Assembly (NCBI GenBank): GCA_010094045.1
Contig: ML986701.1
Span: forward strand, 91,222 to 155,221
Length of the DNA stretch: 64,000 nt
Source of the DNA: Lojkania enalia
Lineage: Eukaryota; Ascomycota; Dothideomycetes; Pleosporales
Direction: 5' to 3'
Part shown: piece after piece, positions 22,707-33,795 of the stretch
How positions within the stretch are numbered: position 1 is the stretch's first letter
How the letters are laid out: the number at the start of each line of letters is the position of its first letter
Program-made: the position numbers and the translations under genes
Notes under the pieces: generated by a model
The model's input: only the letters and a program-made list of their open reading frames with translations
Told to the model about the DNA's origin: nothing
Databases searched by the model: none

Positions 22707-23385
22707 TCCAACCCGAGGCCTAAGACCCGTCTTTTCATAAGGGTTCGTAGCTACCTGCAGTATTCACATGATCTTCGCCCTACGAGGATTGCCAGAGTTT
22801 CATTTATCCATTAGTACTGAGCTCGCAGCCCAAGAACTGTGCCATAAGGCGTAGCTAGTGTAGGTGGGTCTCGGGGGCAGGGGTAGAGACAGGATCCTAC
22901 ATGATCCAATCGATCGTTATGGAGAGAACCGGGGCCTAAACGGCACAGTCTCGCAGCGTTCGCTGAGCTGCCTGCAGGGCCATGCATGAAACAGCCCCTA
23001 CGCCTGACCATTCAACGCACTCCGATTTCCTCCTCCTTCCGGAATCGTTCGACCCGGCCATTTAGTCGATGCCCGTATTATTCCCCATATAGATGTGTGC
23101 CCGCTTTTCCAAGGCCAGATGTGAGAATTAATTAGTTTCAGCCTTGGGTATGTCCGTCGAAAAGCTCGGCTCCGGTGACGCCGAGGACTACGATTTTGTC
23201 TTTTTCTCTTTACCTGCAGGGCAAGCCACATTCTAGTCTTCACCTGAGACGATCATTGTGCAAGCCGCACAATCACACATCTTGCGCAAATTCGGGCATT
23301 TAAAGTGGCTCACCCCAGACGAGAGCACAAGTGAAATACGTGCGAAACCCGACACAGCCTCGTCGTTCATGACCCCTGCCCCACA
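22707..23385. promoter_or_regulatory. Divergent promoter region: prenyltransferase / membrane protein
   Basis: This 679-bp region lies between two outward-facing genes. The 10-base word CCTGCAGGGC occurs twice (22972-22981 and 23213-23222), and a third CTGCAG is near 22754. The repeated word is a candidate shared regulatory site, but its significance is untested. No clear TATA box was seen. Confidence 0.45.
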
Positions 23386-24711
23386 ATGTCTTCAGCGCTC
23401 CAGCCCCCGCCAACGTACATCAATGACTCCCACAAGAAGTGGGACACGACGATATTTATCATCGTCCTACTCATTATTGCTGCCACGACAACAATAGCAC
23501 GTTTCATACTGCGGTGGAAATCCATAACTTTTGGTATGGACGACTGGGCAATGATCCCGGCTTTGGTACGACAGCCTCTCCGCCGATTCGAATATCGGTT
23601 CTGACTGCGCAGGCCGGTTATCTCGCACATTCGATATTAGGCGTGTATGTAAACGCGCGAGCTGGGATCGGAAAGCCTCTGTGGGAGGTGTCTATTCAAG
23701 AATTTGAGTTATGGTTGAAAGTGAGCATGACCGCAAGCATGCAAATGACAGCAAAGTTGACAAAGAGTGCCATCTAGGGTATCCTTCTGTCATGCTTTCT
23801 CTATCCACTATCCAGCGGCTTGATTCGCATCTCCATCCTCCTCTTCTACGACCGCGTCTTTTCCAAAACGAACAGGCCTATGCGACTGGCAATACGGATT
23901 ACGTTGGCTATGACCCTGGTGTACATCATCACCTTCGACATCTATGCTAGTTTCCTCTGCAAACCACTCCACAAATTCTGGAAGCCATTCGAGAGAGCTC
24001 AGTACTGTGGTGACAACATCATCAAGTGGCTATTCGACTCGGCTGTATATGGGTACTCCTTGATTCTAGACCTTGTTCTCCTAACTCTTCCCGCTATTCC
24101 TGTCTTGAAACTGCAACTCTCCACCCCAAAGAAAATTGGGGCTTTGGTCATGTTTGCGATAGGAGCCAGGTGAGTAATCCAGTGCCTCCTTATTGTATCT
24201 GTGCACGGATCCTAACGCGCCCTGAAGCGCTTGTATCGCCGCCACGTACAAACTAATTGTCTTCGGTCTGCAATGGGGTCGCATGGGGTATATTGATCCA
24301 CGCTGTGAGTCACTGCCACAACAATCTCGCGCTTCCTTTCATACTCACAGAATCACAGGGGCAAACCAGCAGCTCAGTCTAGATATTCCTCCACAATTTG
24401 ATTCGTACGGCCACACCATGTGGATACCCACGCAAGCCGAACTCTCAGCAGCCATGATTGGCTCATCGCTGATCGCATTGAAGCCATATCTTCAACGTTC
24501 GATCCAGACAATTACCACTGCGTTGGGTGATATTGTCAGGACCATCAGCTCGAAATCTCAGGCTCGAAAGGATTCCGGTCAATTCCCGTCACATTCACCA
24601 GGTGGGCCTGTTCAGATCCGCTCCACCGACAAGTACGTTCGAATGGATGAATCTAGCGCCGCCCTTAACGAAGAATTTGAGCTTGGCGATCCGGGTCAGA
24701 AAAGGACGTGA
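23386..24711 (+). CDS. Rhodopsin-domain (Pth11/SAT-like) integral membrane protein
   Basis: Five exons (23386-23565, 23613-23720, 23778-24169, 24228-24304, 24359-24711) encode about 369 residues. Every junction uses GT...AG and keeps the frame. The protein has about seven hydrophobic segments, beginning TIFIIVLLIIAATTTIARF, then a short FGMDDWAMI loop, ISILLFYDRVF, IITFDIYASFLCKPLHKFW, SLILDLVLLTLPAIPVLKLQL and GALVMFAIGAR. The 'DDW' loop, 'RISILLFYDR' and 'LPAIPVLKLQL..KK' are hallmarks of the large fungal rhodopsin-like family that includes Pth11-related receptors. The C-terminal ~100 residues are soluble. Such genes are frequent in metabolite clusters but their role there is not established; sensing or a scaffold/transport role is possible. 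Confidence 0.87.
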
Positions 24712-25927
24712 GGCACTCTGAATAGCTATATAGGGGCAATCAATAATCTTTAGCATTTGCAGAGTGTCAGATCGCTTGTGTATTCTAGGATGTAAAAAAG
24801 GACTTATCTACCAGTGCAACTCAGACTGGAAATGCGCAAATACTTGGGTTGTGGGTCTGGTCTCAAAGCCCATTTGAGATTTATGCGCGCTCTGATTTCC
24901 GAGATTGAGCTTAGATCCGTGCATGATTCGTGGCTTTCAAGATCAGAGCGCACGCCACTTCTGTTAAGACTGTATCACCAGATTGATTGCCGTACAGCCA
25001 GAAGAGGGTGGGGATGCATCGCCTATCTTTAGAGTTTTTTGGTGCCACCAAGAATTTCTTCCATTTGTCTCGCTTTGATACTTTCCCCAAACGAGGGGCT
25101 TGTCATCGAAATAACACAGGTTGGCATTTGTAACTCCGTGGCGGTGCAGATTGCCAGCCATGGTGTTTGAAAGTCAATTACTGCCAAGACTCCGATAATC
25201 TGCAGTTACTGGCAGCAATTAAATGAGGCTCGTTAATTGGTTAGAGTAATATTCCTGGCCCGATGATAGCAACCTTGCTCAAACGCTCTTGGTAGCAACT
25301 GCAAATCCCTAGCATGGACTCAGTAAACGTTTTTCCGTGCAAGAAGCCGTTGGCGCTTGCAAAAACGGCATCAGCCGTATTAGGGCAGTTGCTACAGATC
25401 ATATGGCCGTTAAACTTTCGCTCCGGGCTGTTTACGATCTTGGCTGCTTTATTAACCGATGCATGCCTTGCATATCATCAGCGGACATAGGATAGTTATT
25501 GGTTACATCCTACCGCAGGGTTATTCCTATCTGTAGGTGAGCTGATGTTAATATACTGTGCCATAGTAATACATTGTACTACTTCCTCAACCGATGCAAG
25601 TGCTTCTCACCCTACCGCAGGGCTATTACTATCTGTATGGTAAGCTGACGTACATATACTGTGCCACAGTAATAGATTGCACCGCTTTGTTGACCGACGC
25701 AGTGCTTCACACCCTACCGCAGGGCTATTCCTATCTGTAGGGTAAGCCAACGTTCATATGCTGTGCCACAGTAATACATTGTACTACTTTGTTAACCGAT
25801 GCAAGTGCTGCACACCCTGCTATTCATTAGCGAGCCTAGGAGAATGATTTCCGAGACACTACTGCGGGGCGTTGACGATTTATAGGCTAAACTGGCATAT
25901 ATGAAACCCGAACCAAACACAATCCAC
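24712..25927. other. Intergenic region between convergent genes, with minisatellite
   Basis: This 1.2-kb stretch separates the membrane protein gene (plus) from cupin 2 (minus), which converge on it. Terminators of both are expected here. No gene is recognised. A three-unit tandem repeat fills about 25500-25816. Only short open frames without motifs occur elsewhere. Confidence 0.5.
25500..25816. repeat. 102-bp tandem repeat, about three units (minisatellite)
   Basis: The phrase TACCGCAGGG recurs at 25511, 25613 and 25715, exactly 102 bp apart, followed each time by CTATCTGTA..GT, ACTGTGCCA.AGTAATA and ACCGA.GCA. Each unit contains two small inverted repeats (CCCTACCGCAGGG...CTGTAGGGT and CTGTGCCACAG). 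Units differ by scattered substitutions, so the array is not recent. Confidence 0.85.
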
Positions 25928-26668
25928 CTACGAAGCAGCGAATCTCTTCTGAAAAATGGAGCTTCGCATCCTTTTCGCCGCCGTGTCCCAATCAGTTGTC
26001 CATTCCTTGTAGTACGGTTGATACCCCATAACCCCACCCAGCCATCTCCCTAGCACAACGCCCATTACTCTGGAGACAGTCATTCCAAATGGAATGTACC
26101 AAGGTAATGCAATGCAAGACCCCCCGGCATCGAACATGGAAAGGATCTGAATAAATTCGATGGCTTGGCCTGTTGATATCATCGCGTCCATGTATCGATA
26201 GTAGTTTTCGTAGAAAATATAGTCCAGCATGCGGGGCCCTTGTGCTGCTGGGCCAGAGAGCAAAAATCTGGTCGTTTGTTGGTCGGAAGATAAGGGTCCG
26301 GGAATTACACGGTTGCGGACCCACGCCTCTACTGGTAGTTCATCATCCGAGGGAGTCAGGAGGATTCGCTTGGGACCCGCGTCGACGTAGAGACTCCCTT
26401 CAAGGACTTGGAAATATTCGACCTGCAAATAATGGAAATGAGCAGGGGGTTCGTGTTCTCGAAGACGAAGGAGGTGCGGGTGATGATCATGGAAGGTGAC
26501 TTCGAGATTGAAGTTGCGCGTCGGGTGCGGAAGATTACGAAACGTGATGGCCCCATCGAAACTGCGAACTACGTCAATATTTCAGATGAGCGTGGATGCG
26601 ACAAGGTGCACTTACGCAGAAACAACTTCCTGTCCTGCTGTAATCGTCTTTGGTCGCGGTGGCGGCAT
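25928..26668 (-). CDS. Cupin-domain protein 2 with C-terminal hydrophobic segment
   Basis: The inferred protein has about 228 residues in two exons, 26668-26616 and 26561-25928, with a 54-bp GTAAGT...CAG intron at the same codon position (GC|T, then Phe) as in cupin 1. It is a clear paralogue of cupin 1 along its whole length. Motif 1 is complete (H59, H61, E66, G73). At the place of H104/H105 of cupin 1 it has Arg100/Asn101 (EAWVRNRVIPG), so the usual fourth metal ligand is missing. The hydrophobic region after SMFDAGGSCIALPW and the tail GYQPYYKEWTTDWD are conserved. The second intron of cupin 1 is absent here; the sequence reads straight through ILSMFDAG. It shares a divergent 306-bp promoter with FAD oxidase 2. 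Function unknown, perhaps a partner or specialised version of cupin 1. Confidence 0.84.
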
Positions 26669-26974
26669 AGCAAAGGCTGATGGTGAGTGAGATTCGTTAT
26701 GGAGTATTCACGCTTCCATGCCTCTCTGAGGTCATTGCTCTTATGTAGGCGTTCTCCATGTAATTTACCAGCTGCTGTGCGCCAAGACTTAGCCGCCACG
26801 CTACCCGGCGAGTTTCGCTCCAATCACCAAGCCCGGTTCTAGTTAAAAATATATGTAAAGAAGTACACAATTTCGTAAATACTCGGCTGTTTCGAAGGTG
26901 CCGCACATAGGTCTCAAGTCATCCTATATACACATACCATCGTCGTCCTGATTTATTTACTCTTCGAGTACCTA
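26669..26974. promoter_or_regulatory. Divergent promoter: cupin 2 / FAD oxidase 2
   Basis: Only 306 bp separate the two starts, so the genes are probably co-regulated. A TATATA at 26925-26930 lies 45-50 bp upstream of the oxidase ATG and could be its TATA box. No matching element is evident on the cupin side. Confidence 0.55.
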
Positions 26975-28961
26975 ATGGCCCCACTTTCGGTAATCTGCCT
27001 TGTATTGGCTGGGGCAAGCCAAGTAGCATCTTTCTCCAGATTTGCTCCATCTTTGGCTCCCCGTCTCAATGCAAATAAACCAATTGACGCATTCGTCGAT
27101 TCACTGAGACTGCAGAAGGAACAAGTGCAGGTAGTGCATGACTATCTAGTGAAGGACAGTAATCTCGACGCCTACCTTGAACATAGAAGCTATGACAGCA
27201 CTCAATTGGCCGCCACGGCGTGCGGAACGCTCGAGATTCTCCTGGGAAAAGATTCTGTAGACACGTCTCCCGTGAACGAGACTGTTGTCCAAGAAAGTTG
27301 GCAAGTGAATTCTGCATTTTCTGATTTCCCTGTTGAATGCTTACAAGTTTTAGGTCGCAAACAGCCTGGTTGTCACCTAACTGTGCATCTTTTCCGGATG
27401 CCAAAGCGGATGTGTCCCTAATTATTAAGACGGTGCAATTTTTCGGCACTCAATTCGTGGTGCGGAGTGGGGGCCACTCTCCCAATCCCGGCTTCTCCTC
27501 TCTTGCAGGACCAGGATTACTCATTGATCTCCAGAGGCTGAACCGAATAAGTCTGAGTCGGGACGGAAAGACGGTGGCGTTGGAACCAGGAGCTCGATGG
27601 GGAGCTGTTTATTCCACCTTAGATCCATACAATGTCAGTGTCATTGGGGCGAGAATCCCCCACGTTGGTGTTGGTGGTACATTTCTTGGAGGTAGGTTTT
27701 GAACCTCACTTATTTTTGCTTTCGCACTCTTACCCTTTCTAGGTGGGTACTTCCATTTCTCGGGTCAGTATGGAACGGCAGCAGATAACCTCAAGAACGT
27801 TAATGTACGTATGCGGCGCCCTTCCCATCTATGTAGTCCCACCTGTTCCATCTATCTTACATATTTGAAGATTGTGCTCGCAAATGGTTCAATTATTGAT
27901 GCCAATGCAAAAGAAAGCACGGATTTGTTTTGGGCGCTCAAAGGAGGGGGGCCAAACTATGGTAACGACCACTAACCCTCATCATAATCATTTCTTAGCC
28001 ATGGCTATTTGACTAACTTGCATTAACAGGTATCGTGGTGGAATACGTTGCTTATACTACTCCAGTCAAGGACATGTGGTATCAGGCGGGCATTTACGCT
28101 AGTGCTCAGGTCCCCGCAATTCTGGATGCTTTTGCAAAGTGGCAGAACACGGGCGCTGCGGACCTCAAGTCTACCGTCGCATTGATAATTGGCCTCCAAA
28201 CTACAACTCTAGGCTTTTTCTACTCCGAGCCTGCGAGTAAGCCCAAAGCGTTCGAGCTCTTCTATGATATACCTTCTCTGGCCGTTGCCATACCCCCCAC
28301 AAATGGTACAGTTAACAGTCTTACTCAAGTTCTGGGTTCCACATTCTCTAATGTGCCCCAGCGGTAAGTCTCTTCGATGAAGATCTATCTATGAAACAAG
28401 CTGCTTATTCGTAACTAGACATGATTATCGCGCTGCGAGCTCAAAAGTCGACGCACAGCTTTACAATGATGTTTACGATTTCTGGCGGCAAGAGGCTTCC
28501 GCCGTCCACAACACCACTGGTGCAAACATGACCTTCACCTTACAACCGGTACCAGCAAACCTTGCACAAGAAGGAAGCAGAAAAGGTGGAAATCCCATGG
28601 GCGTTCCAACAGAAGCACACCAATGTAATATTGTCGAAGTCTCCCACTTTGCGTTACAAGTGCTGACAAGATTAAAGGGTGGACCACGATAGTCGACTGG
28701 ACACACGCCAAAGACGATGAAATCGTCCGAGCAGTCCCAATCGCGACAGAAAAGAAATGGAAGGAACTGAGTGAGAAGCGAGGGCTAGATGTGAAGTATA
28801 GGTTCCTAAACGATGCATCTAGAGACCAGAACCCACTTGCTACGTATGGCACAGAGAACTTGCAAAGGTTAAAACAAATTGCGATCAAGTATGACCCAGG
28901 CAAGGTCTTTCAAAATCTGCAAAATGATGGTTTCCTAATCTATCAGCAAAGCATACATTAA
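26975..28961 (+). CDS. FAD-linked oxidoreductase 2 (berberine-bridge-enzyme-like)
   Basis: Seven exons encode about 546 residues: 26975-27300, 27354-27691, 27743-27804, 27871-27961, 28030-28363, 28419-28624 and 28678-28961. All joins keep the frame. Intron 1 is GC-AG (GCAAGT...TAG); this choice alone joins ...ESW to SQTAWLSPNC in frame. The others are GT-AG. It has an N-terminal signal-like segment, an extended N-terminal region of ~90 residues before the FAD domain, RSGGH with the flavin-linking His150, then [40 protein letters not shown] and a C-terminal YDPGKVFQNLQNDGF. No Cys is present at the second flavin-linking position. It is a paralogue of oxidase 1 but has four more introns and a longer N-terminus. 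It appears intact. It converges with the SDR gene, 76 bp away. Probably a secreted or vesicular oxidase of a pathway intermediate; substrate unknown. Confidence 0.92.
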
Positions 28962-29037
28962 ACACGCTCCTTAGAAAGCTTAAAAAATACATAGAACCTA
29001 TCTAGTTTTGTAACAGTCGCTTACCAGCACACCTAGC

Positions 29038-29953
29038 TTAGGCCGGGACGCCGTTCACCATCCAGGTCAGCAAGGACTTGTCAGCCAGGATCTCTTCCTT
29101 GCGCGCGACCAGCTCCTCTGCATCCCAGTTGGACCACACAAACTTCCCCTTCAAGAAGTCGGCCTCGGGCGAAGCAAGCCAGACGAACGTGTGACCCGCA
29201 AGGTCAGCTATTGGCAAATCAGCAAGGCGCCCGGCACAACGAAGGTAGAGAACAAAGTATCTTACGTGAATCAGGCGCAGCGGCGGTATGACCGTTGAGG
29301 TCCGTGGGAGCCCAGCAAGGGTGGGTGCTGATGATGCGCAGGTCGGGGTGCTCGGCGGCAGCATAGTCCATCAACTTGAGAGCGAGAGCCTTAGAGAGCG
29401 GGTAGGTGCCTGCACCGGGCCAGGGGGCCGTGTGCGCCATGGATGTGTTGGAGTGGATGAGCACGGCGCCCTTGGCCGCATTAGGGAGGAAAGCCTGTAA
29501 CGAATGGAGGACCGTGACGGCGTTAAGCTCGACAGTAGACATGAGGCCTTCAGCGGTCAAATCAGCGATCATGCCTCCCTGTCCGAACACGCTCGCGTTC
29601 GCAATAAGCACGTCAATCTTTCCAAATTCCTGGGCAACGGCGTTGAAGGCGGCGACTGTGTCCTCCTTCTTAACGAGGTCGACAACCTTATACGAGACGG
29701 TGGTGCCGGCGGCGCCGGCGGCGGTGATGGTCTTCTTGCCTTCCTCGAGCTTCTCGGCGCGTCGGCCCATGATCACAACCGACTTTGCGCCAGCTTTGGC
29801 AAAGGCGACGCTGATGGCAAGGCCGATGCCAGTGGCTCCACCGGTGACGACGACGTTCCTACCCTTGGCCGAAAGCTCGGGGCGGGTGGGGTCGATGTAA
29901 GGGTATGGCTTGCTGTGCCATATCTTGGTGAAGGAGGGAAATGAAGGGGCCAT
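29038..29953 (-). CDS. Short-chain dehydrogenase/reductase (SDR)
   Basis: Two exons (29953-29266 and 29207-29038) with a 58-bp intron (GTAAGA...TAG) encode about 285 residues. SDRs interconvert alcohols and ketones using NAD(P)H. The Rossmann motif TGGATGIG (residues 37-44), a basic MGRR after the second strand (suggesting NADP), the NAS variant of the NAG motif (LIANAS), and the catalytic set N144, Ser168 or Ser171, Tyr184 and Lys188 (YPLSK) are all present. The C-terminal part, WLASPEADFLKGKFVWSNWDAEEL, is typical of fungal classical SDRs. The gene is G+C-rich and looks intact. It converges with FAD oxidase 2. It may belong to the cluster or be a neighbour. Confidence 0.93.
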
Positions 29954-30861
29954 TGCTGCGATGGAACTTTGGCGAGCTTGTGGTTTGTGTAGTTGTTAGG
30001 AGAAGGGTGCGGAGGCTGCACGGTGTTGGGAGCAAATGAAAATGTGAAGAGCGCACAATTGAGACAAAGTTGTAGTATCAAAGGCCCTCGGTGTAGAGCA
30101 AACCAAGATTATATATGCGGTAGTGCAGGTGCAAGCTGACAAATGTAGATGGAGTCGTGCCTTTCCTCCTTCACTTTGGATGGCAGCCTCGCAAGTCAAA
30201 ATACGTCGACTGGTAGCACGACAGCCGTCACGTGCGGGCTAACTGGCCGGCCGGTAGCATTAGAAACCTGGTCAGAGACAGCGAATGGGCGTTTTCGCAA
30301 TATCAGAAGGCATCGGCATGCAGCATTGCCCGCCTAGCTCATATCAAGAAATTTTCCGAAACCCCGAAAATCCCGAGGGCATGGTACTAGGTGGTTTTCG
30401 CATCCATGTAATATCCCATCGCCATCCCTGTGGTTTCTCTGTCTCCAACACTTGGCGTGGAATCCTTCCCGCCTCTACACCACTTCCTTGCCGCAGGCGG
30501 CGGCACATCGAGGGCTTGCCCCGCCAGCTACCACCTACCTGCAGCCTGCAGGTCATATAGGCGCTACATTGCAGATGCTAACCTGCGTGTTGCTACCAGC
30601 CTGATTGCGAGTGGACAGTCTTTCAATATGCTTTCCAGAAAGCTAATGCGTATACGGTCGATGCTGATAATGGATTGATGGGAGCAAGATGTTGGGTACC
30701 GTGACTAATCGCGTGACGCCCCGCCTCGCGTAACGCCATGATTGTTGATAAGGAGGATATTCATCTCGGACATTCTTTTACTCGAACCGCGGACACTCGC
30801 TTAGCTAGTTCCTGCTGCGAGGCGGTCCGCCCGGACCACCGAACCTTGTGCCAAAGCCCCG
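29954..30861. other. SDR promoter region and island edge
   Basis: This region holds the upstream side of the SDR gene. ATATAT at 30111-30116 is a possible TATA-like site, though distant. No gene is recognised; frames on both strands between 30149 and 30678 overlap and lack motifs. From about 30690 the sequence may already be the 5' untranslated part of LINE copy B. Confidence 0.45.
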
Positions 30862-32555
30862 ATGGTGACGTTAGATTCTGACTATAACCCATCGACACCA
30901 CCCCCTACGCCAGCAAAACATACCAGGAGGCAGATAATAAAAGCACCTGATATACTATAGCAGCCCCCAACAATAAGAGCAACAGCGAGCTAATCCATAT
31001 AGACTAAGCGTAGAGCTATAGTACTACTATTACTGTAGAACAAGGAACCTAATAGTATATAGTAATATCTAGAGTAATATAAACTACTACTACCTTATAC
31101 TAAACGTATACTGACCTCTTTTTAACAAGCTCTTAATAGTAGTAGTACTAGAATAAGAGAGCTAGCTAAACTTATTATAAGCTTAAAATAGACAATTATA
31201 TAATAAAATAATATTATTATAAACTAGAATAAGATTATTAAAGATATTTAAAGCGACTGTATAATATTCTAAATAGAATAATAGAATTTTAAAGACTAGA
31301 TTATAGAGTTATATAAAACTATATACTCTCTTTAAATATAACTTAATATCTATTTAACTAAAGTACTATTAAGATATATATAAGCTATAGTTGTAGCTAG
31401 TAGATAGTAGATAGAATTAAATATAAAGCTTTTAAGGTCGACGAATAAAGGAAGGGTTAATAAGAAGAATAAATAACAGCTAGTAATTAATATTAGCTAG
31501 ATAAGAGATAATATAATAGAGAAGATAGTAATTATAGAAGTAGCTAAATAAGTAATCTAGTAATATATAAATAGAGTTAAAAGTCTTATAGAAATAATAG
31601 TAAAAAACTTCTATAAATAGTAAGTAAATAATAATATAAATATAATTAAGTTCTTAATTAATAAAAATAAAAAGGCGGTAGTTTAGTAGATAATAGTAGA
31701 CTAGCTTAAACTAACCCTACTAGGTATAAGGCTAGTAGAACCTAAATAGTATCTAGTAAAAGTAAACTAGATTAAAGTAGTTTTAGCTATAAATATAGAG
31801 AGTAGTAAAGTAAGTAGATTAGTAATAAAATAATTTAGTATAGAAAATAGAGTAGAAGTATATATAATATAATAGCTAGGATAACTAAGGTTTAGAGGAT
31901 AGTATATATTAGTAGTAATTAAGGTAGTAATAAAGGAGAAGGTTAAGAAACTACTAAAGTTAGATAGTATAATATTTAAAGAAAAGAGTATTATAGTATT
32001 ATAATTTGAAGAGTAATATATACTAGTAGTCTATTATAAGTATAGAAGGTTTAGATATAGAATAAGAGACTATATATAATAAGAGGTATATAATATATAT
32101 AGGTAAGAAGAGTACTTATATTATAAAATAGTTAACCTATAATACGTTAACTGCTAAAGCCTATATTAAGTATTATACTAAAAATACTTAGAATTTAAGA
32201 AAGAGATAGATAGGATTCTTATATATTAATATTATAAATAGAGAACTCTAGATCTTTTAGATAAATATAAAAAGAACTAGAAAAGTATAGTACGCGCTTT
32301 ATAATAATATAATACTAGCTAACTTTTACTTTATTCTAAGATAGAAACCTAGATACTTTCTAGAAGAAAGAGAAGTAGTACTATATAGTACAAATCTATA
32401 CTAGATAATATATATACTATATAGTAAATAAGAAGAATAATATTTAGTTTAAACGTATATCTAAGTATTAAAAGATATTAAGGCTATATAGTTATATATA
32501 GACTTAGTAGATATTATAGCTATATAAGTATATATAAGTAGATAATAAAAAATAG
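30862..32555 (+). mobile_element. Tad1-like LINE copy B: ORF1 and start of endonuclease, RIP gradient
   Basis: An open start (MVTLDSDYNPSTPPPTP at 30862) leads into ORF1, which collects stops from about 30955 on. At 32030-32210 the zinc-knuckle region matches that of copy A (CYKCRRFGHRARDC there) with RIP changes (Cys to Tyr, Gly to Arg). At 32330-32400 the ORF2 start is recognisable (FILRQEPRYFLEE). It breaks off near 32555, where copia sequence begins. It is oriented opposite to copy A, so the gene island lies between inverted LINE copies. Unlike copy A it retains the 5' end of ORF1. Confidence 0.78.
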
Positions 32556-33255
32556 ATAATTAACTATTTTATACTCTATTCTCTTATATTATATCTTTAA
32601 CTTAACTAGGAGGTTATTAGCTAATTATATTTTATACTAAGCTGCTAGTATTTATACTTTAACAGCTATCTTAAATAGCTATATTTATAACTAATCGATA
32701 TAGACTATAATATTTAGTTCTACTATCTTAGTTTTAATTACTTATAAAACCTTAGCTTTATATTTTAATAGGATATATAGATAGTAGTATAATCGATTAC
32801 CTAGTAGATAATACTTAAAACGTTTAGTCTTAGAAGAGATTTATACTAACTATAATTAACTATAAGAAATATATACGAAATAAAGCCTATTAGATTATCT
32901 TTTAATAAATTAGTTATAAAATAAATACTTCTTATCTATTAAAAATAGTTGCTATTAATATTATTAAGCTCGGCGCTATTAGTTATAATAACTACTAATA
33001 TATATTCTATAGATTTAATCTATATATAAAGTCTAATTTTATATATTTAATTCTTAAATATAATAAATTAACGTTTCTTAATATCCTTAAAAAACTAAAT
33101 CGTTTAATTAAGCGTAAATTTAATACTACCGTTATATTTCTAATAGTAGATAATAAAAGAGGATATAGCCTTATAAACAATTTAACTTAAGACTACTATA
33201 ATTAAAAAGGTATTAGATTTTAAATTAAATTACCCTATATAAAAGAGTAGAATAG
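32556..33255 (+). mobile_element. Copia element C3, part 1 (integrase), interrupted
   Basis: From about 32960 the plus strand reads like a copia integrase core (KLGAISYNNY, then FYRFNLYIKSNF) with RIP stops. The frame is cut at 33255 by gypsy G1 and resumes at 40731. The portion 32556-32950 is not clearly identified. Confidence 0.6.
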
Positions 33256-33795
33256 TATTATAAACACAGAATGCTAAGAGGTACCACCTCTATAGCTAGG
33301 GCTTAATCCAACATCAGCTACTATAGAGGTCGACTCGGACGAGGACTGATAGGGTAATAATAGGTAGAAGCATGTTAGGGACTAGTTATTAGATAGTAAG
33401 CAGTAGGACTGCGGGAACTAGGGAGATAATTAGTTGGACAATAAAGTATAGTACAACCTATATATATAACTATAGTAGAAGTATTAGGTATAGCAGGATA
33501 GACCTGATAGACCTAATAGACCTAATAAGCTAGGCTTAGTAGTTTTAGACTTAACTATATAAAAAGAAGAGATCTTCTTTTAAGATTAAGTCCTTTATAG
33601 TTATTCTTATAGATTTATTTTATTACTCTATTAGACTTTTAAATATACTTATTATATTCAAAGAACCGGCGAACCTAATACTCTCTTATTACTAAAGCTA
33701 CTACCTCTAACTAATCTAATATTAATAAGGCCCTAGCGCGCGTATAACTACAACGGCGGTTATTATATATACTAGTAGTATATAGGTTAGTAATA
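33256..33795 (+). repeat. 5' LTR of gypsy G1
   Basis: This 540-bp LTR is collinear with 40186-40725, and both ends are mutated to TA. It is preceded by target-site copy AATAG. Confidence 0.9.

Noticed and set aside
25500..25816. Possible CRISPR-like array
   Set aside because: Three whole 102-bp units repeat without variable spacers and the genome is fungal; it is a minisatellite.
30149..30678. Open frames at the right island edge
   Set aside because: They overlap on both strands with no motifs; probably chance frames in G+C-rich sequence.
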